From positions 2,046,001-2,110,000 of the forward strand of contig NZ_AP022610.1 of NCBI RefSeq assembly GCF_010729665.1: 64,000 bases of DNA. The letters run 5' to 3'. Source of the DNA: Mycolicibacterium madagascariense (GTDB lineage: Bacteria > Actinomycetota > Actinomycetes > Mycobacteriales > Mycobacteriaceae). Shown one piece after another: positions 9,208-18,151 of this stretch. The position numbers and the translations under genes are program-made. Positions within the stretch are counted from its first letter, which is position 1; each line of letters opens with the position of its first letter. A model generated the notes under the pieces. It did no database searches. It saw only the letters and a program-made list of their open reading frames with translations, and had not been told where the DNA came from.

Positions 9208-9399
9208 TCAGCAGCAGCGGGCGGCGGGGTTGCGGTCGGCGTCCGCGTACCTCGTGCGCCAGTACTCCCGTTCGGAGCACACGGGTTCACCGGGATGGGT
9301 GCGTTCCCGGTGCGCGACGTAGCGTCGGTAGTGGTCGTCGCCCATCAGTGCCCCCCAGAACCAGCCAATCTGGCGGAGGATTGCGGCAATTCGTCCCAC
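9208..9399 (-). CDS. YbdD/YjiX-like small protein (DUF466)
   Basis: This 63-residue protein matches the YbdD/YjiX family that is regularly found directly after cstA-type transporters. Typical features are a tryptophan-rich start, GDDHYRRYVAHRERTHPGEPV and a basic SEREYWRTRY segment. GTG at 9399 has an excellent AAGGAGGT upstream. The gene lies inside the last 55 bp of cstA in another frame, so the two are translationally linked. E. coli relatives are needed for pyruvate uptake by the partner transporter. The Cys-Cys end is unusual. Confidence 0.85.
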   Translation of the reverse strand: MGRIAAILRQIGWFWGALMGDDHYRRYVAHRERTHPGEPVCSEREYWRTRYADADRNPAARCC

Positions 9400-11633
9400 T
9401 GTCGTTGCACCTCCTTCTCGGCGGCAGACGGAATCAGGCCCGACGGCGCGAAGATCCGCGACGGCACCGGCTCGTCGGTGCTCGACGGCGTGGCGGACCC
9501 GCGAATCGCCTTGAGCGCCACGATGATTCCGGCGATGAACACGATCACGACGAGGATCGCGAACACGACCGACAGCGTGCCCTGGATGAAGGTGTTGCGG
9601 ATGACGGCGTCGATCTGAGCGGCGTTCTTGGCCGCGCCGAAGGCGGCCTTGCCCGCGTCCTTCGCGCCGACGTACTGGGCGTGCTGGCTCCAGTAGCCCA
9701 CCTTGGGGTCGGACGAGAAGATCTTCTGCCACGACGCGTTCATCGTGACGATCAGGTCCCACGCCAGCGGGAGCGCCGGGATCCACGCCCACTTCAGCAG
9801 CCCGCGCTTGACGACGACCACGGTGACGACGGTCAGGGCGATGGCGGCCAGCAGCTGGTTGGCGATGCCGAACAGCGGGAAGAGCGTGTTGATCCCACCC
9901 AGCGGATCGGTCACCCCCATCAGCAGGATGCTGCCCCAGGCCGCGACGACCACGACGCTGCACGCCCACGCACCGACCCGCCAGCTGGGATTGCGCAACT
10001 TCTCCAGTGGCCCACCGAGATTCGCGAGCCCGTCGGACAGCATGAAGCGGGCGACCCGCGTGCCCGCGTCGACGGTGGTGAGGATGAACAGCGCCTCGAA
10101 CATGATCGCGAAGTGGTACCAGAACGCCTTGAGCCCCGCCCCGCCGAAGACCTGGTGCAGCACCTCGGACATGCCGAACGCCAGCGTCGGGGCGCCGCCG
10201 GTGCGCGACACGATCGAGTCCTCGCCGACGCTCGCGGCCGCGGCCCCGATGTCGGCACCCGTGGTGGGAGCGCCGGACAGCCGCAGGCCGTTTACGTAGT
10301 CCGCGGCGCTCTGGGCGGTGGTGCCGGTCTGCGCGGTCGGTGCGTTGATGGCGAAGTACAGGTGCTGATTGAGGATGGCCGCGGTGATGAGCGCCATGAT
10401 CGCGACGAACGACTCGGTGAGCATGCCCCCGTAGCCGATGAGCCGCATCTGGCTCTCCTTCTCCAACAGCTTGGGCGTGGTGCCGGAGGAGATGAGCGAA
10501 TGGAAGCCGGACAGCGCGCCGCACGCGATGGTGATGAACAGGAACGGGAACAGCGAGCCGGCGAACACCGGGCCGGTGCCGCTGGAGGCGAAGCTCGAGA
10601 TCGCCGGCGCCGCCATGACGGGCCGGGCGACCACGATGCCGATGGCCAGCAGGACGATGGTGCCAACCTTCATGAACGTCGACAGGTAGTCGCGTGGCGC
10701 CAGCAGCAACCAGACCGGGAGGATCGACGCCGCCAGCCCGTAGACGATGATGCACCACGACAGCGTGACCTTCGACAGCGTGAACCAGTCCGTCCCCCAG
10801 CTGGTTTCGGCCACCCAGCCGCCCGAGACGACGGCCAGGAGCAGCAGCGCGACGCCGATCAGCGACACCTCGGACACGCGGCCCGGCCGCAGGAACCGCA
10901 GATAGAGCCCCATGAACACCGCGATGGGGATCGTCATGGCAATGGAGAACACGCCCCAGGGGCTCTCGGCGAGAGCGTTGACGACCACGAGGGCCAGCAC
11001 CGCCAGCAGGATCACCATGATCACCAGGACGCCGACGATCGCCGCGACACCCCCGACCGCGCCCAGCTCATCACGGGCCATCTGGCCCAGCGAGCGGCCC
11101 CGGCGGCGCACCGAGATGGCCAGCACCAGGTAGTCCTGAACGCATCCGGCGAACACCGCGCCCACGATGATCCAGATGGTGCCCGGCAGATAGCCCATCT
11201 GCATGGCCAGGACGGGACCGACGAGGGGACCGGCGCCCGCAATCGCCGCGAAGTGGTGGCCGAACAGCACCCGGCGGTCGGTGGGCATGTAGTCGGTGGC
11301 GTTCTCGTAGACCTCCGCCGGGGTGGCGTCGTCGTCGCGGGGCGAGACGATCTTCATCTCGATGAGCCGGGCGTAGAACCGGTAGCCGATGACGTAGGTG
11401 CACACGGCCGCGATCACGAACCAGACCGCGTTCACCGTCTCACCGCGGAAGAACGCGATGACCGCCCAGGCGATGGCGCCGAGCAGCGCGATGACCGCGA
11501 AGACCACCTTGTGCCTGGTGGTGATCGGGGATCGGTCGACGATGGCCACCGGGGGAAGGTCGGGATAGGTCCTGACGTAGGTGACGTCGCCGTCGGTCTC
11601 CTCGACGCGCGCGGGTTGGGTGGGGGTGACCAT
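9345..11633 (-). CDS. cstA: Carbon starvation protein CstA, peptide/pyruvate transporter
   Basis: This 762-residue integral membrane protein of the CstA/BtsT family has many hydrophobic segments throughout. It includes the conserved NFxGHHFAAIAGAGPLVGPVLA-type region (here RRVLFGHHFAAIAGAGP) and FHSLISSGTTPK. The family imports pyruvate or peptides during carbon limitation. ATG at 11633 is used because AAGGAT lies about nine bases upstream and the preceding 53 codons look non-coding. It is transcribed with the ybdD-like gene. Next to ligB it corresponds to Rv3063 in M. tuberculosis (from memory). Confidence 0.92.
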   Translation of the reverse strand: MVTPTQPARVEETDGDVTYVRTYPDLPPVAIVDRSPITTRHKVVFAVIALLGAIAWAVIAFFRGETVNAVWFVIAAVCTYVIGYRFYARLIEMKIVSPRDDDATPAEVYENATDYMPTDRRVLFGHHFAAIAGAGPLVGPVLAMQMGYLPGTIWIIVGAVFAGCVQDYLVLAISVRRRGRSLGQMARDELGAVGGVAAIVGVLVIMVILLAVLALVVVNALAESPWGVFSIAMTIPIAVFMGLYLRFLRPGRVSEVSLIGVALLLLAVVSGGWVAETSWGTDWFTLSKVTLSWCIIVYGLAASILPVWLLLAPRDYLSTFMKVGTIVLLAIGIVVARPVMAAPAISSFASSGTGPVFAGSLFPFLFITIACGALSGFHSLISSGTTPKLLEKESQMRLIGYGGMLTESFVAIMALITAAILNQHLYFAINAPTAQTGTTAQSAADYVNGLRLSGAPTTGADIGAAAASVGEDSIVSRTGGAPTLAFGMSEVLHQVFGGAGLKAFWYHFAIMFEALFILTTVDAGTRVARFMLSDGLANLGGPLEKLRNPSWRVGAWACSVVVVAAWGSILLMGVTDPLGGINTLFPLFGIANQLLAAIALTVVTVVVVKRGLLKWAWIPALPLAWDLIVTMNASWQKIFSSDPKVGYWSQHAQYVGAKDAGKAAFGAAKNAAQIDAVIRNTFIQGTLSVVFAILVVIVFIAGIIVALKAIRGSATPSSTDEPVPSRIFAPSGLIPSAAEKEVQRQWDELPQSSARLAGSGGH

Positions 11634-11688
11634 GCGCCCGATCCTTTCATCGCCGATCCCACCGGTTGGCGGAAACGCCACCATTCGT

Positions 11689-13257
11689 TCAGCGTTCGTA
11701 CAGAGTTCGCACGGTATCGAGGGTGTCGGCCTCGCCCGGTCCCTTGTCATCGCGATAGCGCAGCACCCTCGCGAACCGCAGGGCCATCCCACCGGGGTAG
11801 CGGGTCGACGTCTGCACCCCGTCGAGAGCGATCTCGACGACCTGCTCGGGCCGCAGCGTCACGACGTAACCGTCGGTGGGGCCGTCGGCCAGTTCCAGGA
11901 ACCGGCCGGTCTGCCAGTCCAGCATCTCGTCGGTCATGCCCTTGAACGTCTTGCCGAGCATGACGAACCCGCCCGTCGCGGGATCGCGGGCTCCCAGATG
12001 GATGTTGGACAGCTTGCCGGTCCGTCGGCCCGAGCCCCACTCGACGGCGAGCACCACCAGGTCGAGGGTGTGGACGGGCTTGACCTTCAACCACCCGGCG
12101 CCGCGGCGCCCCGCCTCGTACGGCGCGGCGGGCGACTTCGCCATCACGCCCTCGTGCCCGGCGGCCAGTGTCACCGCCAGGAAGTCCGCCGCGTCGTCGA
12201 CGTCGGAGGTCAGCAGGCGGTCGACGCGCTGCGCGTCGGGGATCAGCGCGTCGAGGACCGCCAGACGCTCGGTGGTCGGCAGGTCGAGCAGATCGGTGCC
12301 GTCGAGGTGCAGCAGATCGAAGAAGAACACCGACAGCGGTTGCGCTGCCCTGGCGGCCTCGACGTCGGCGGAGCGGTCCCGGCCGCCCCGGCCACCGCCG
12401 CGGCCGAACCGGGACGCGGTCACCTGGAAGCGGTGCGGTCGGCCTTCGGGACGCAGCGCAATGGCCTCGGCGTCGGCGATCAACGCGGTGGCGGGAAGCG
12501 CGAGGGCTGCTTCGACGACCTCGGGTAGCCGGGCGGTGATGTCGTCCAGGCTGCGGGTGTAGATCGACACCGTCTCGCCGAATCGGTGGATCTGGACCCT
12601 GGCGCCGTCGAGCTTGGCCTCGAACACTGCTGTGCCGCCGAGCTTTTGGAGTGCGTCGGCGACGCCGGTCGCCGTCTGCGCGAGCATCGGGCCGACCGGC
12701 CTGCCGACCTGGAGCGTGAACTCGCTGAGTGCGGCGCTGCCCCCGGTCAGCACCGCAGCGGCGACGGTCGGCAGATCGCCGCTCAGCATCGCGGCGCGGC
12801 GCACCTTGACTGCGGGCACGCCGGCGGCGCCGGCCACCGCGTCGGCCATCACGCCGACGAGGGCGCCCTGGCGCAGTTCGCCGCCGAGCAGCCGACGCAG
12901 GAACGTCTGCTCGCCGGCGGTGGCCGCGGCGAACACGCCCGCCACCAACTCCGCCCGGCGGGTCTGAGATCCCTTGCCGGAGACCGCCCCGATCTCGGTG
13001 AAGGCGGCGTCGACGCCCCCGACGGTCAGCGACGGTTCGACGGCCGGCGGCGGCAGCGCGCGCAGCGTTGCCCAGCCGACCCCGATCTGACGCTGCGGCA
13101 ATTCACCCGACAGCCACGCCACGACGACGGCGACGAGCTGGGGGTCCGCCTCGGCTGCGGCCGCGGTCAGCAGGTCGGCGATGCGCCGAATCTTGGCCAG
13201 CCGGGCCGAGACCGAACCGACCTCGGCGGAGGCGTTGGCGACGTCGACGAGGAGCAC
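11689..13257 (-). CDS. ligB: ATP-dependent DNA ligase LigB
   Basis: This 522-residue protein matches my memory of mycobacterial LigB (Rv3062) almost throughout. The N-terminal domain contains [14 protein letters not shown]. The nucleotidyl-transferase motif [12 protein letters not shown] carries the adenylated Lys215, and an OB domain with [15 protein letters not shown] follows. It seals nicks using ATP and is dispensable in mycobacteria, where LigA does replication. GTG at 13257 aligns with the homologue start. A Gly/Arg-rich insert ([17 protein letters not shown]) follows ASRFG and seems absent from the M. tuberculosis protein. Confidence 0.93.
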   Translation of the reverse strand: MLLVDVANASAEVGSVSARLAKIRRIADLLTAAAAEADPQLVAVVVAWLSGELPQRQIGVGWATLRALPPPAVEPSLTVGGVDAAFTEIGAVSGKGSQTRRAELVAGVFAAATAGEQTFLRRLLGGELRQGALVGVMADAVAGAAGVPAVKVRRAAMLSGDLPTVAAAVLTGGSAALSEFTLQVGRPVGPMLAQTATGVADALQKLGGTAVFEAKLDGARVQIHRFGETVSIYTRSLDDITARLPEVVEAALALPATALIADAEAIALRPEGRPHRFQVTASRFGRGGGRGGRDRSADVEAARAAQPLSVFFFDLLHLDGTDLLDLPTTERLAVLDALIPDAQRVDRLLTSDVDDAADFLAVTLAAGHEGVMAKSPAAPYEAGRRGAGWLKVKPVHTLDLVVLAVEWGSGRRTGKLSNIHLGARDPATGGFVMLGKTFKGMTDEMLDWQTGRFLELADGPTDGYVVTLRPEQVVEIALDGVQTSTRYPGGMALRFARVLRYRDDKGPGEADTLDTVRTLYER

Positions 13258-13332
13258 GGCACCAGCCTGGCACGGGGGTCGGACACCGCGGCGCTCACCA
13301 GCCGTTTGACCGGCCCGCGCAATGGGCAACAC

Positions 13333-13360
13333 CCTGGTGCACGTCCCACCACGCACCAGG
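13333..13360 (+). promoter_or_regulatory. 5'-leader hairpin before the repeat-peptide gene
   Basis: CCTGGTGC (13333-13340) and GCACCAGG (13353-13360) are perfect 8-bp arms around a 12-nt loop. The hairpin ends directly at the AAGAGGA ribosome site (13361-13367) of the small peptide gene. It could control translation or mRNA stability, or act as a DNA operator. The word CACCCTGGTGC recurs just after the small gene, at 13619-13629. Confidence 0.45.
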
Positions 13361-13373
13361 AAGAGGAATCACC

Positions 13374-13616
13374 ATGGCACTCAATGACGAGGACATCTCC
13401 ACCTCGGACGCCGGCGGCGAGGGGCCTGCCGACGGCGGCTCGAACCCGGGCGGTCACGACGGCGGCGCCGACGGTTCTGCGGGTGAGGGTCCCGCCGACG
13501 GCGGCTCGAACCCGGGCGGTCACGACGGCGGCGCCGATGGTTCCGCGGGCGAGGGTCCGGCCGACGGCGGCTCGAACCCGGAGGGTCACGACGGCGGCGC
13601 CGACGGCACCGCGTAG
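13374..13616 (+). CDS. Small three-repeat Gly/Asp-rich peptide, possible modified-peptide precursor
   Basis: This 80-residue protein has a 14-residue start (MALNDEDISTSDAG) followed by exactly three 22-residue repeats of the type GEGPADGGSNPGGHDGGADG-SA. The repeats occupy residues 15-36, 37-58 and 59-80, and the protein ends at a repeat boundary. It has no Cys, Lys, Arg or aromatic residue. The modifiable side chains are Asp, Asn, His, Ser, Thr and Pro. AAGAGGA precedes the ATG. The stop is 9 bp before the start of a JmjC/cupin oxygenase gene, so the pair is probably coupled. Function is unknown. A multi-core substrate of that oxygenase is the leading inference; an acidic storage or cell-wall peptide is an alternative. 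Confidence 0.75.
   Translation: MALNDEDISTSDAGGEGPADGGSNPGGHDGGADGSAGEGPADGGSNPGGHDGGADGSAGEGPADGGSNPEGHDGGADGTA
13416..13613 (+). repeat. Three tandem 66-bp coding repeats
   Basis: Units at 13416-13481, 13482-13547 and 13548-13613 are in frame and nearly identical. The protein-level differences are Gly to Glu and Ser to Thr in the third unit. The array forms most of the small peptide gene and is not a CRISPR array, since it has no spacers. Confidence 0.9.
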
Positions 13617-13625
13617 CGCACCCTG

Positions 13626-14852
13626 GTGCTGAACCGTTGCGTCTCCACCGATGCAGGGTCGTTCGCGGCCCGGTATTGGGGACGCGAACCGTTGCTGAGC
13701 CGGGCCGAGACACTCCCGCGGGATTTCGACGATCTGCTGTCGGAGGCGGCGGTCGACGAGCTGATCGCCGAACGAGGCGTCCGCGCGCCGTTCATCAGGA
13801 TGGCCGCGCAGGGGGAACTGCTCGCCCGCGACTGCTACCTCGGCCCGGCCGGCTTCGGGGCCGAGATGCCCGATCAGATCGACTCGGCCAAGGTGCTCGC
13901 GCAGTTCGCCGGCGGCGCCACGATCGTGCTGCAGGGACTGCATCGCCTCTGGCCGCCGCTCATCGAGTTCGTTCGCGGGATGGTCGACGATCTCGGCCAT
14001 CCGACGCAGGCCAACGCCTACGTCACGCCACCGGCCAACCGCGGATTCGATCCGCACTACGACGTCCATGACGTCTTCGTCCTGCAGGCCGCGGGCCACA
14101 AGCGCTGGATCGTCCACGCGCCGGTGCACAGGGATCCGCTGCCGTCCCAACCCTGGACCGATCACCGCGCCGCGATCGCCGAACGGGTTGCCGAGGACCC
14201 CGTCATCGACGCCGTGATCGGCCCCGGCGACGCGCTCTACCTACCGCGGGGGTGGATCCACTCCGCGAAGGCGCTTGAGGCGACGTCGATCCACGTCACC
14301 ATCGGGGTGGCCCCGCTGACGCCCGTCGACGTGGCGCACGCCGTCGTCGACAGCCTGGCGTCCCATCAGGAGTTCCGCGCGTCGCTGCCGATGGGGGTCG
14401 ACGCCGCCGACCGCGGCGCCATGGCGGCCATCGCCACCAAGATCATGGCCGAGGTCGCCGAGGCCATGCGCCACCGCGCCGCGGAGGTGACCGACGGTGC
14501 GGCGGCCCGACTCGCCCGGCGGCACGCCGAGCGCACGCGGCCCGTTCCCGTCCGGCCGCTGGCCACCCTGGTCGCCGCGGAGCGGGCCGAGCACACGACG
14601 GTGCGCTGGCGGCGCGGGCTCGTCGCCACCGTCGAGCACTTCGCCGACCGCGTGGTGCTGCGGCTGCCGGATCGCACCATCACCTTTCCCGCGTCGTGCG
14701 CGCCCGCCGTCGACGCGTTCCGCCACGGGCTCGTCACCGACGCCACCGCGACGCCGGGTCTCGACCGCGCCGACGCGACCGTGCTCATCCGGCGGCTGCT
14801 GCGCGAGGCGGTGCTGGTGCCGGCAAGCCAAGGGGGACAATCGAACCCGTGA
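13626..14852 (+). CDS. JmjC/cupin-4 domain 2-oxoglutarate oxygenase (ROXA-like)
   Basis: This 408-residue protein belongs to the cupin-4/JmjC group related to the bacterial ribosomal oxygenase YcfD/ROXA. The Fe(II)-binding facial triad is visible: His144 and Asp146 in DPHYDVHD, and His212 in LPRGWIHSA. The jelly-roll surroundings (QAAGHKRWIVHAP, GDALYLPRGW) are intact. The C-terminal half resembles the helical/winged-helix region of these enzymes. Known relatives hydroxylate Arg or His side chains of proteins. GTG at 13626 lies 9 bp after the repeat-peptide stop, suggesting that the peptide is its substrate; this is inference. Confidence 0.82.
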   Translation: MLNRCVSTDAGSFAARYWGREPLLSRAETLPRDFDDLLSEAAVDELIAERGVRAPFIRMAAQGELLARDCYLGPAGFGAEMPDQIDSAKVLAQFAGGATIVLQGLHRLWPPLIEFVRGMVDDLGHPTQANAYVTPPANRGFDPHYDVHDVFVLQAAGHKRWIVHAPVHRDPLPSQPWTDHRAAIAERVAEDPVIDAVIGPGDALYLPRGWIHSAKALEATSIHVTIGVAPLTPVDVAHAVVDSLASHQEFRASLPMGVDAADRGAMAAIATKIMAEVAEAMRHRAAEVTDGAAARLARRHAERTRPVPVRPLATLVAAERAEHTTVRWRRGLVATVEHFADRVVLRLPDRTITFPASCAPAVDAFRHGLVTDATATPGLDRADATVLIRRLLREAVLVPASQGGQSNP

Positions 14853-14859
14853 GCCGGAG

Positions 14860-15756
14860 ATGAGCGCCAACGATGTCAGCAAGCCACCTCCGTGCAGCGA
14901 CCAGTCCCGGGCCCGCAACGACCCGCTCTACGGCACGGCCTCGGCAGGCCGGTCATGGGTGCTGCTCGAACTGGCCGGACCGTGGGGCCGGTCGGCGTTC
15001 CTGAATTCGCCGGCCGTCCTCGATCCCGCTCTCGGACGCGCCATCGCCCGCCGCTTCGAGACCGCTGGACTGCGGATCGCGGCGATCCGGCGACCGGGGC
15101 GACGATCCGCCACGCCGCGGTGGCGCTGGTTCATCGCGCAGTCCGAGGAGGGCTCCGAGGCACTGCACCACGGCGAGGTGGACGGCCCGCAGGACTACCT
15201 CGACGTGGCGATCGACGGATCCGACGGCCGACCCGTCGACGGTCCCCTCGTTGCGGTGTGTGCCCACGGCAAGCACGACCAGTGCTGCGCGGTCAGGGGC
15301 CGGGCGGCGACCAAGGCCATCGCCGAGCGCTATCCCGAGGCGACCTGGGAGTGTTCGCACCTGGGCGGTGACCGATTCGCGGCGACGATGCTGGTGCTGC
15401 CCGAGGGCCTGTGCTACGGCCGCGTCGACGCCACCGACGCGGCCGGGTTGATCGGGCTCTACCTCGACGGCAGGCTCGACGATGCGTTCCTGCGCGGGCG
15501 CACCTCGCTGCCCCATGCCGTGCAGGCCGCCCAGCACTTCGCGCGGGAGCGGTCGGGGGAGGACCGCATCGCGGCGCTCTCCCCGCTGGCCGTGCGCCAC
15601 GTCGACCACGACGTCCACGTCACGCTGGCCGCCGACGGCGGACCGGTCGAGGTCGTCCTCACCGAGCAGGTGACCGAACCATTACGTAGCACGTGTCATT
15701 CGTCGATCCCCGGTCCGGTGCGCACGTTCGCGCTCGTCTCCATCGGATCGCCTTAG
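14860..15756 (+). CDS. Sucrase/ferredoxin-like protein (thioredoxin-like [2Fe-2S])
   Basis: This 298-residue protein is of the sucrase/ferredoxin-like family. [14 protein letters not shown] near residues 131-144, followed by [20 protein letters not shown], are the family hallmarks and presumably hold a [2Fe-2S] cluster. An N-terminal Cys (PPCSDQSRA) is also present. It starts 7 bp after the oxygenase and is in the same operon. Supply of electrons to, or repair of, the non-haem iron oxygenase is a reasonable inference. No direct biochemical role is established for the mycobacterial members. Confidence 0.8.
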   Translation: MSANDVSKPPPCSDQSRARNDPLYGTASAGRSWVLLELAGPWGRSAFLNSPAVLDPALGRAIARRFETAGLRIAAIRRPGRRSATPRWRWFIAQSEEGSEALHHGEVDGPQDYLDVAIDGSDGRPVDGPLVAVCAHGKHDQCCAVRGRAATKAIAERYPEATWECSHLGGDRFAATMLVLPEGLCYGRVDATDAAGLIGLYLDGRLDDAFLRGRTSLPHAVQAAQHFARERSGEDRIAALSPLAVRHVDHDVHVTLAADGGPVEVVLTEQVTEPLRSTCHSSIPGPVRTFALVSIGSP

Positions 15757-15923
15757 GCGTTCGCCACACGGCCCTGCCAGCATTCGCTCAGGAGACGGAC
15801 AGGTCGCACGGCCACACTCGCTGTCAATCGGCACACCACCGGACCCGAAGGGCGAATCAGCAAGGCAATGGCGACGGTCACGACATCCGCACCGCGGGCA
15901 CCACGGGGGGCGGTGGCACCGTG

Positions 15924-16937
15924 GTGACACTGCCGGGCGTCGGTCCGATCACCTGGTCGGGCTTCGAGCACCGATGGCTCTTCCTCTTCGCGTTGGTTCC
16001 GCTGGCGCTGCTGGTGCTCTACGTCGTCGCGCAGATCCGTCGTCGTCAGCGGTTGGCACGCTTCATCGGCGCGGCACCGGGACGTAAGACGACCGTGTCC
16101 CGGCAGCTGCGGTGGCGGCACGTCCCGATCGCTCTCACGCTGATCGGGCTGGTGCTGTTGACCGTCGCCCTGGCGGGTCCCACCCGCGACGTCCGCATCC
16201 CGCGCAACCGCGCCGTCATCATGCTGGTGGTGGACGTGTCGCAGTCGATGAACGCGACCGACGTCGAACCCACCCGACTGGCCGCCGCGCAGAAGGCGGC
16301 CAAGCAGTTCGCCGCCCATCTGACCCCGGGCATCAACCTCGGCCTGATCGCGTTCGCGGGCAACTCCAACCTGCTGGTCGCGCCCAATCCCAACCACCAG
16401 GACACCATCACCGCGCTGGACAAGCTGCAGACCGCCGACAAGACGGCCACCGGCGAGGCCATCTTCACCGCGCTGCAGTCGATCGACACCGTCGGCGTCG
16501 TCCTGAGCAACGACGGCAACACACCGCCCCCGCCGGCGCGCATCGTGCTGCTCTCCGACGGTGACGAGAACGTGCCGAGCAACCCCGACAACCCCCGCGG
16601 CGCGTACACCGCCGCACGATCTGCGAAGGACCAGGGCGTGCCGATCTCGACCATCGCATTCGGCACCAAGGACGGCTACGTCGACCTGAACGATCAACGC
16701 CTGCCGGTGCCGGTCGGCACCGACACGATGACGAAGATCGCCGAGCTGTCCGGCGGCCAGACCTACACCGCCACCAGCGTCGACGAGCTGAACCGGGACT
16801 ACGAGTCGGTGCAGGCTCAGATCGGCTACCAGGTGCTGCCGGGACCCGCGGCCGACGGCTGGCTGCGGCTGGCGGTGTTCGCCGCGACCGCCGCCGCGAT
16901 CCTCGGCCTCGCCATCAACCGGCGGCTCCCGGCATGA
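15924..16937 (+). CDS. VWA-domain membrane protein, UPF0353 (Rv1481-like)
   Basis: This 337-residue protein has two N-terminal membrane segments (about residues 15-35 and 65-82), a von Willebrand A domain with the MIDAS motif DVSQS, and a C-terminal membrane segment before NRRLPA. It resembles M. tuberculosis Rv1481. The start is ambiguous between GTG 15921 and 15924; homologues begin V/M-T-L-P, so 15924 is used. Members usually sit next to MoxR AAA ATPase and DUF58 genes, but neither is here. A tandem paralogue overlaps its stop by 4 bp. Confidence 0.8.
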   Translation: MTLPGVGPITWSGFEHRWLFLFALVPLALLVLYVVAQIRRRQRLARFIGAAPGRKTTVSRQLRWRHVPIALTLIGLVLLTVALAGPTRDVRIPRNRAVIMLVVDVSQSMNATDVEPTRLAAAQKAAKQFAAHLTPGINLGLIAFAGNSNLLVAPNPNHQDTITALDKLQTADKTATGEAIFTALQSIDTVGVVLSNDGNTPPPPARIVLLSDGDENVPSNPDNPRGAYTAARSAKDQGVPISTIAFGTKDGYVDLNDQRLPVPVGTDTMTKIAELSGGQTYTATSVDELNRDYESVQAQIGYQVLPGPAADGWLRLAVFAATAAAILGLAINRRLPA

Positions 16938-17944
16938 GCGTCCCGCTGCTCGGCCCGCTCGCCCTCTCCGGCTTCGCCCACGGGTGGTACTTCCTGTACC
17001 TGCTGATCGTCCTCGCGCTGGCCGCGGCCTACGTCATCGTCCAGTTCGCCAGACACCGTCGCGTCCTGCGGTTCGCGAACATGGATCTGCTGGCGAAGGT
17101 GGCCCCGGCCGCGGGCAGTCGTCGATGGCGCCACGTGCCCGCCATCCTGCTGGTCGTCGCCCTGACGTTCCTGGCGGTCGCGCTCGCCGCGCCGACGCAC
17201 GACGTCCGCATCCCGCGCAACCGGGCGGTGGTGATGCTGGTGATCGACGTCTCCGAGTCGATGGTGTCGACCGACGTCGCCCCCAACCGGCTGGCCGCGG
17301 CCAAGGAGGCGGGCAAGCAGTTCGCCGCCGAGCTCACGCCGGGAATCAACCTGGGGCTGGTGGCCTTTGGCGGCAGCGCCATGCTGCTGGTCGCTCCGAC
17401 CACCAACCGCGCGGCCATGACGACGGCGATCGACAACCTCAAGCCCGAGGAGCGGACCGCGACCGGCGAGGGCATCTTCACCGCACTGCAGGCGATCGCG
17501 AGCGTCGGCGCGGTGATGGGTGGCGGTGACACCCCAGCCCCCGCGACCATCGTCCTGGAATCCGACGGGGCGGAGACCGTCCCGAGGAACCCCGACGACC
17601 CCCGCGGTGCGTACACCGCCGCCAGGGCGGCCAAGGACCAGGGCGTCGCCATCTCGACGATTTCGTTCGGCACCCCCGACGGCGTCGTCGACATCGGCGG
17701 CCAGCAGATCGCCGTGCCCGTCGACGACGCCACATTGCAGCAGATCACCGACATCACCGGCGGACAGACGTTCCATGCGGGCAGCCTCGAGCAGCTCAAA
17801 CAGGTGTATACGACGCTGCAGCAACAGATCGGCTACGAGACCATCCGCGGCGATGCCAGCGGCGCGTGGATGCGCCTGGGTGCCGTGCTGATGGCCGCCG
17901 CAGTGCTCGCGTCGGTGCTGACCAACCGTCGCGTTCCCGTCTGA
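16934..17944 (+). CDS. VWA-domain membrane protein, UPF0353 (tandem paralogue)
   Basis: This 336-residue protein is a paralogue of the preceding gene with the same layout. It has two N-terminal membrane segments, a VWA domain with MIDAS motif DVSES, and a C-terminal membrane segment. The ATG overlaps the upstream stop (ATGA). Conserved blocks such as [16 protein letters not shown] and [19 protein letters not shown] are shared by both copies. They probably form a heteromeric membrane complex whose function, possibly envelope stress or metal/chaperone related, is not known. Confidence 0.82.
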   Translation: MSVPLLGPLALSGFAHGWYFLYLLIVLALAAAYVIVQFARHRRVLRFANMDLLAKVAPAAGSRRWRHVPAILLVVALTFLAVALAAPTHDVRIPRNRAVVMLVIDVSESMVSTDVAPNRLAAAKEAGKQFAAELTPGINLGLVAFGGSAMLLVAPTTNRAAMTTAIDNLKPEERTATGEGIFTALQAIASVGAVMGGGDTPAPATIVLESDGAETVPRNPDDPRGAYTAARAAKDQGVAISTISFGTPDGVVDIGGQQIAVPVDDATLQQITDITGGQTFHAGSLEQLKQVYTTLQQQIGYETIRGDASGAWMRLGAVLMAAAVLASVLTNRRVPV

Positions 17945-18091
17945 GCCGCCCGCAGACGTTCGGTGCTTTGCAGTCTGGCGTCATCGTGGAAGGGGAGCGC
18001 GCCTGGAGATCTCGGGCGGCAGGCGATGCTCAACGGGCAGTGCATCCGGCTCGACGCGGGCCAACGCTCCGCTCCGAAGTAGAGTGACTTT

Positions 18092-18128
18092 GGCGCGGAA
18101 ACACCCGCCCAGCGCGGGTTTCCGCGCC
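18092..18128 (+). promoter_or_regulatory. Strong hairpin just upstream of the pyruvate oxidase gene
   Basis: GGCGCGGAAA (18092-18101) pairs with TTTCCGCGCC (18119-18128). A further five pairs follow after a 2-nt bulge, closing a 5-nt loop. It lies 23 bp before the ATG of the next gene and about 150 bp after the VWA gene. No T-run follows on either strand. It may be a terminator for the VWA operon, a leader attenuator or an mRNA-stabilising stem. Confidence 0.55.
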
Positions 18129-18151
18129 GAACTCACGGGGGAGGGCGCCGG

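Noticed and set aside
9348..11945. An 865-codon plus-strand open frame opposite cstA
   Set aside because: It is the mirror of a high-GC membrane protein gene. Its product is a His/Asp/Arg-rich low-complexity chain with no family resemblance, while the minus strand gives a full CstA.
13416..13613. Regular 66-bp repeats resembling a CRISPR array
   Set aside because: The units abut without spacers, are in frame and code for a repetitive peptide. No cas genes are present.
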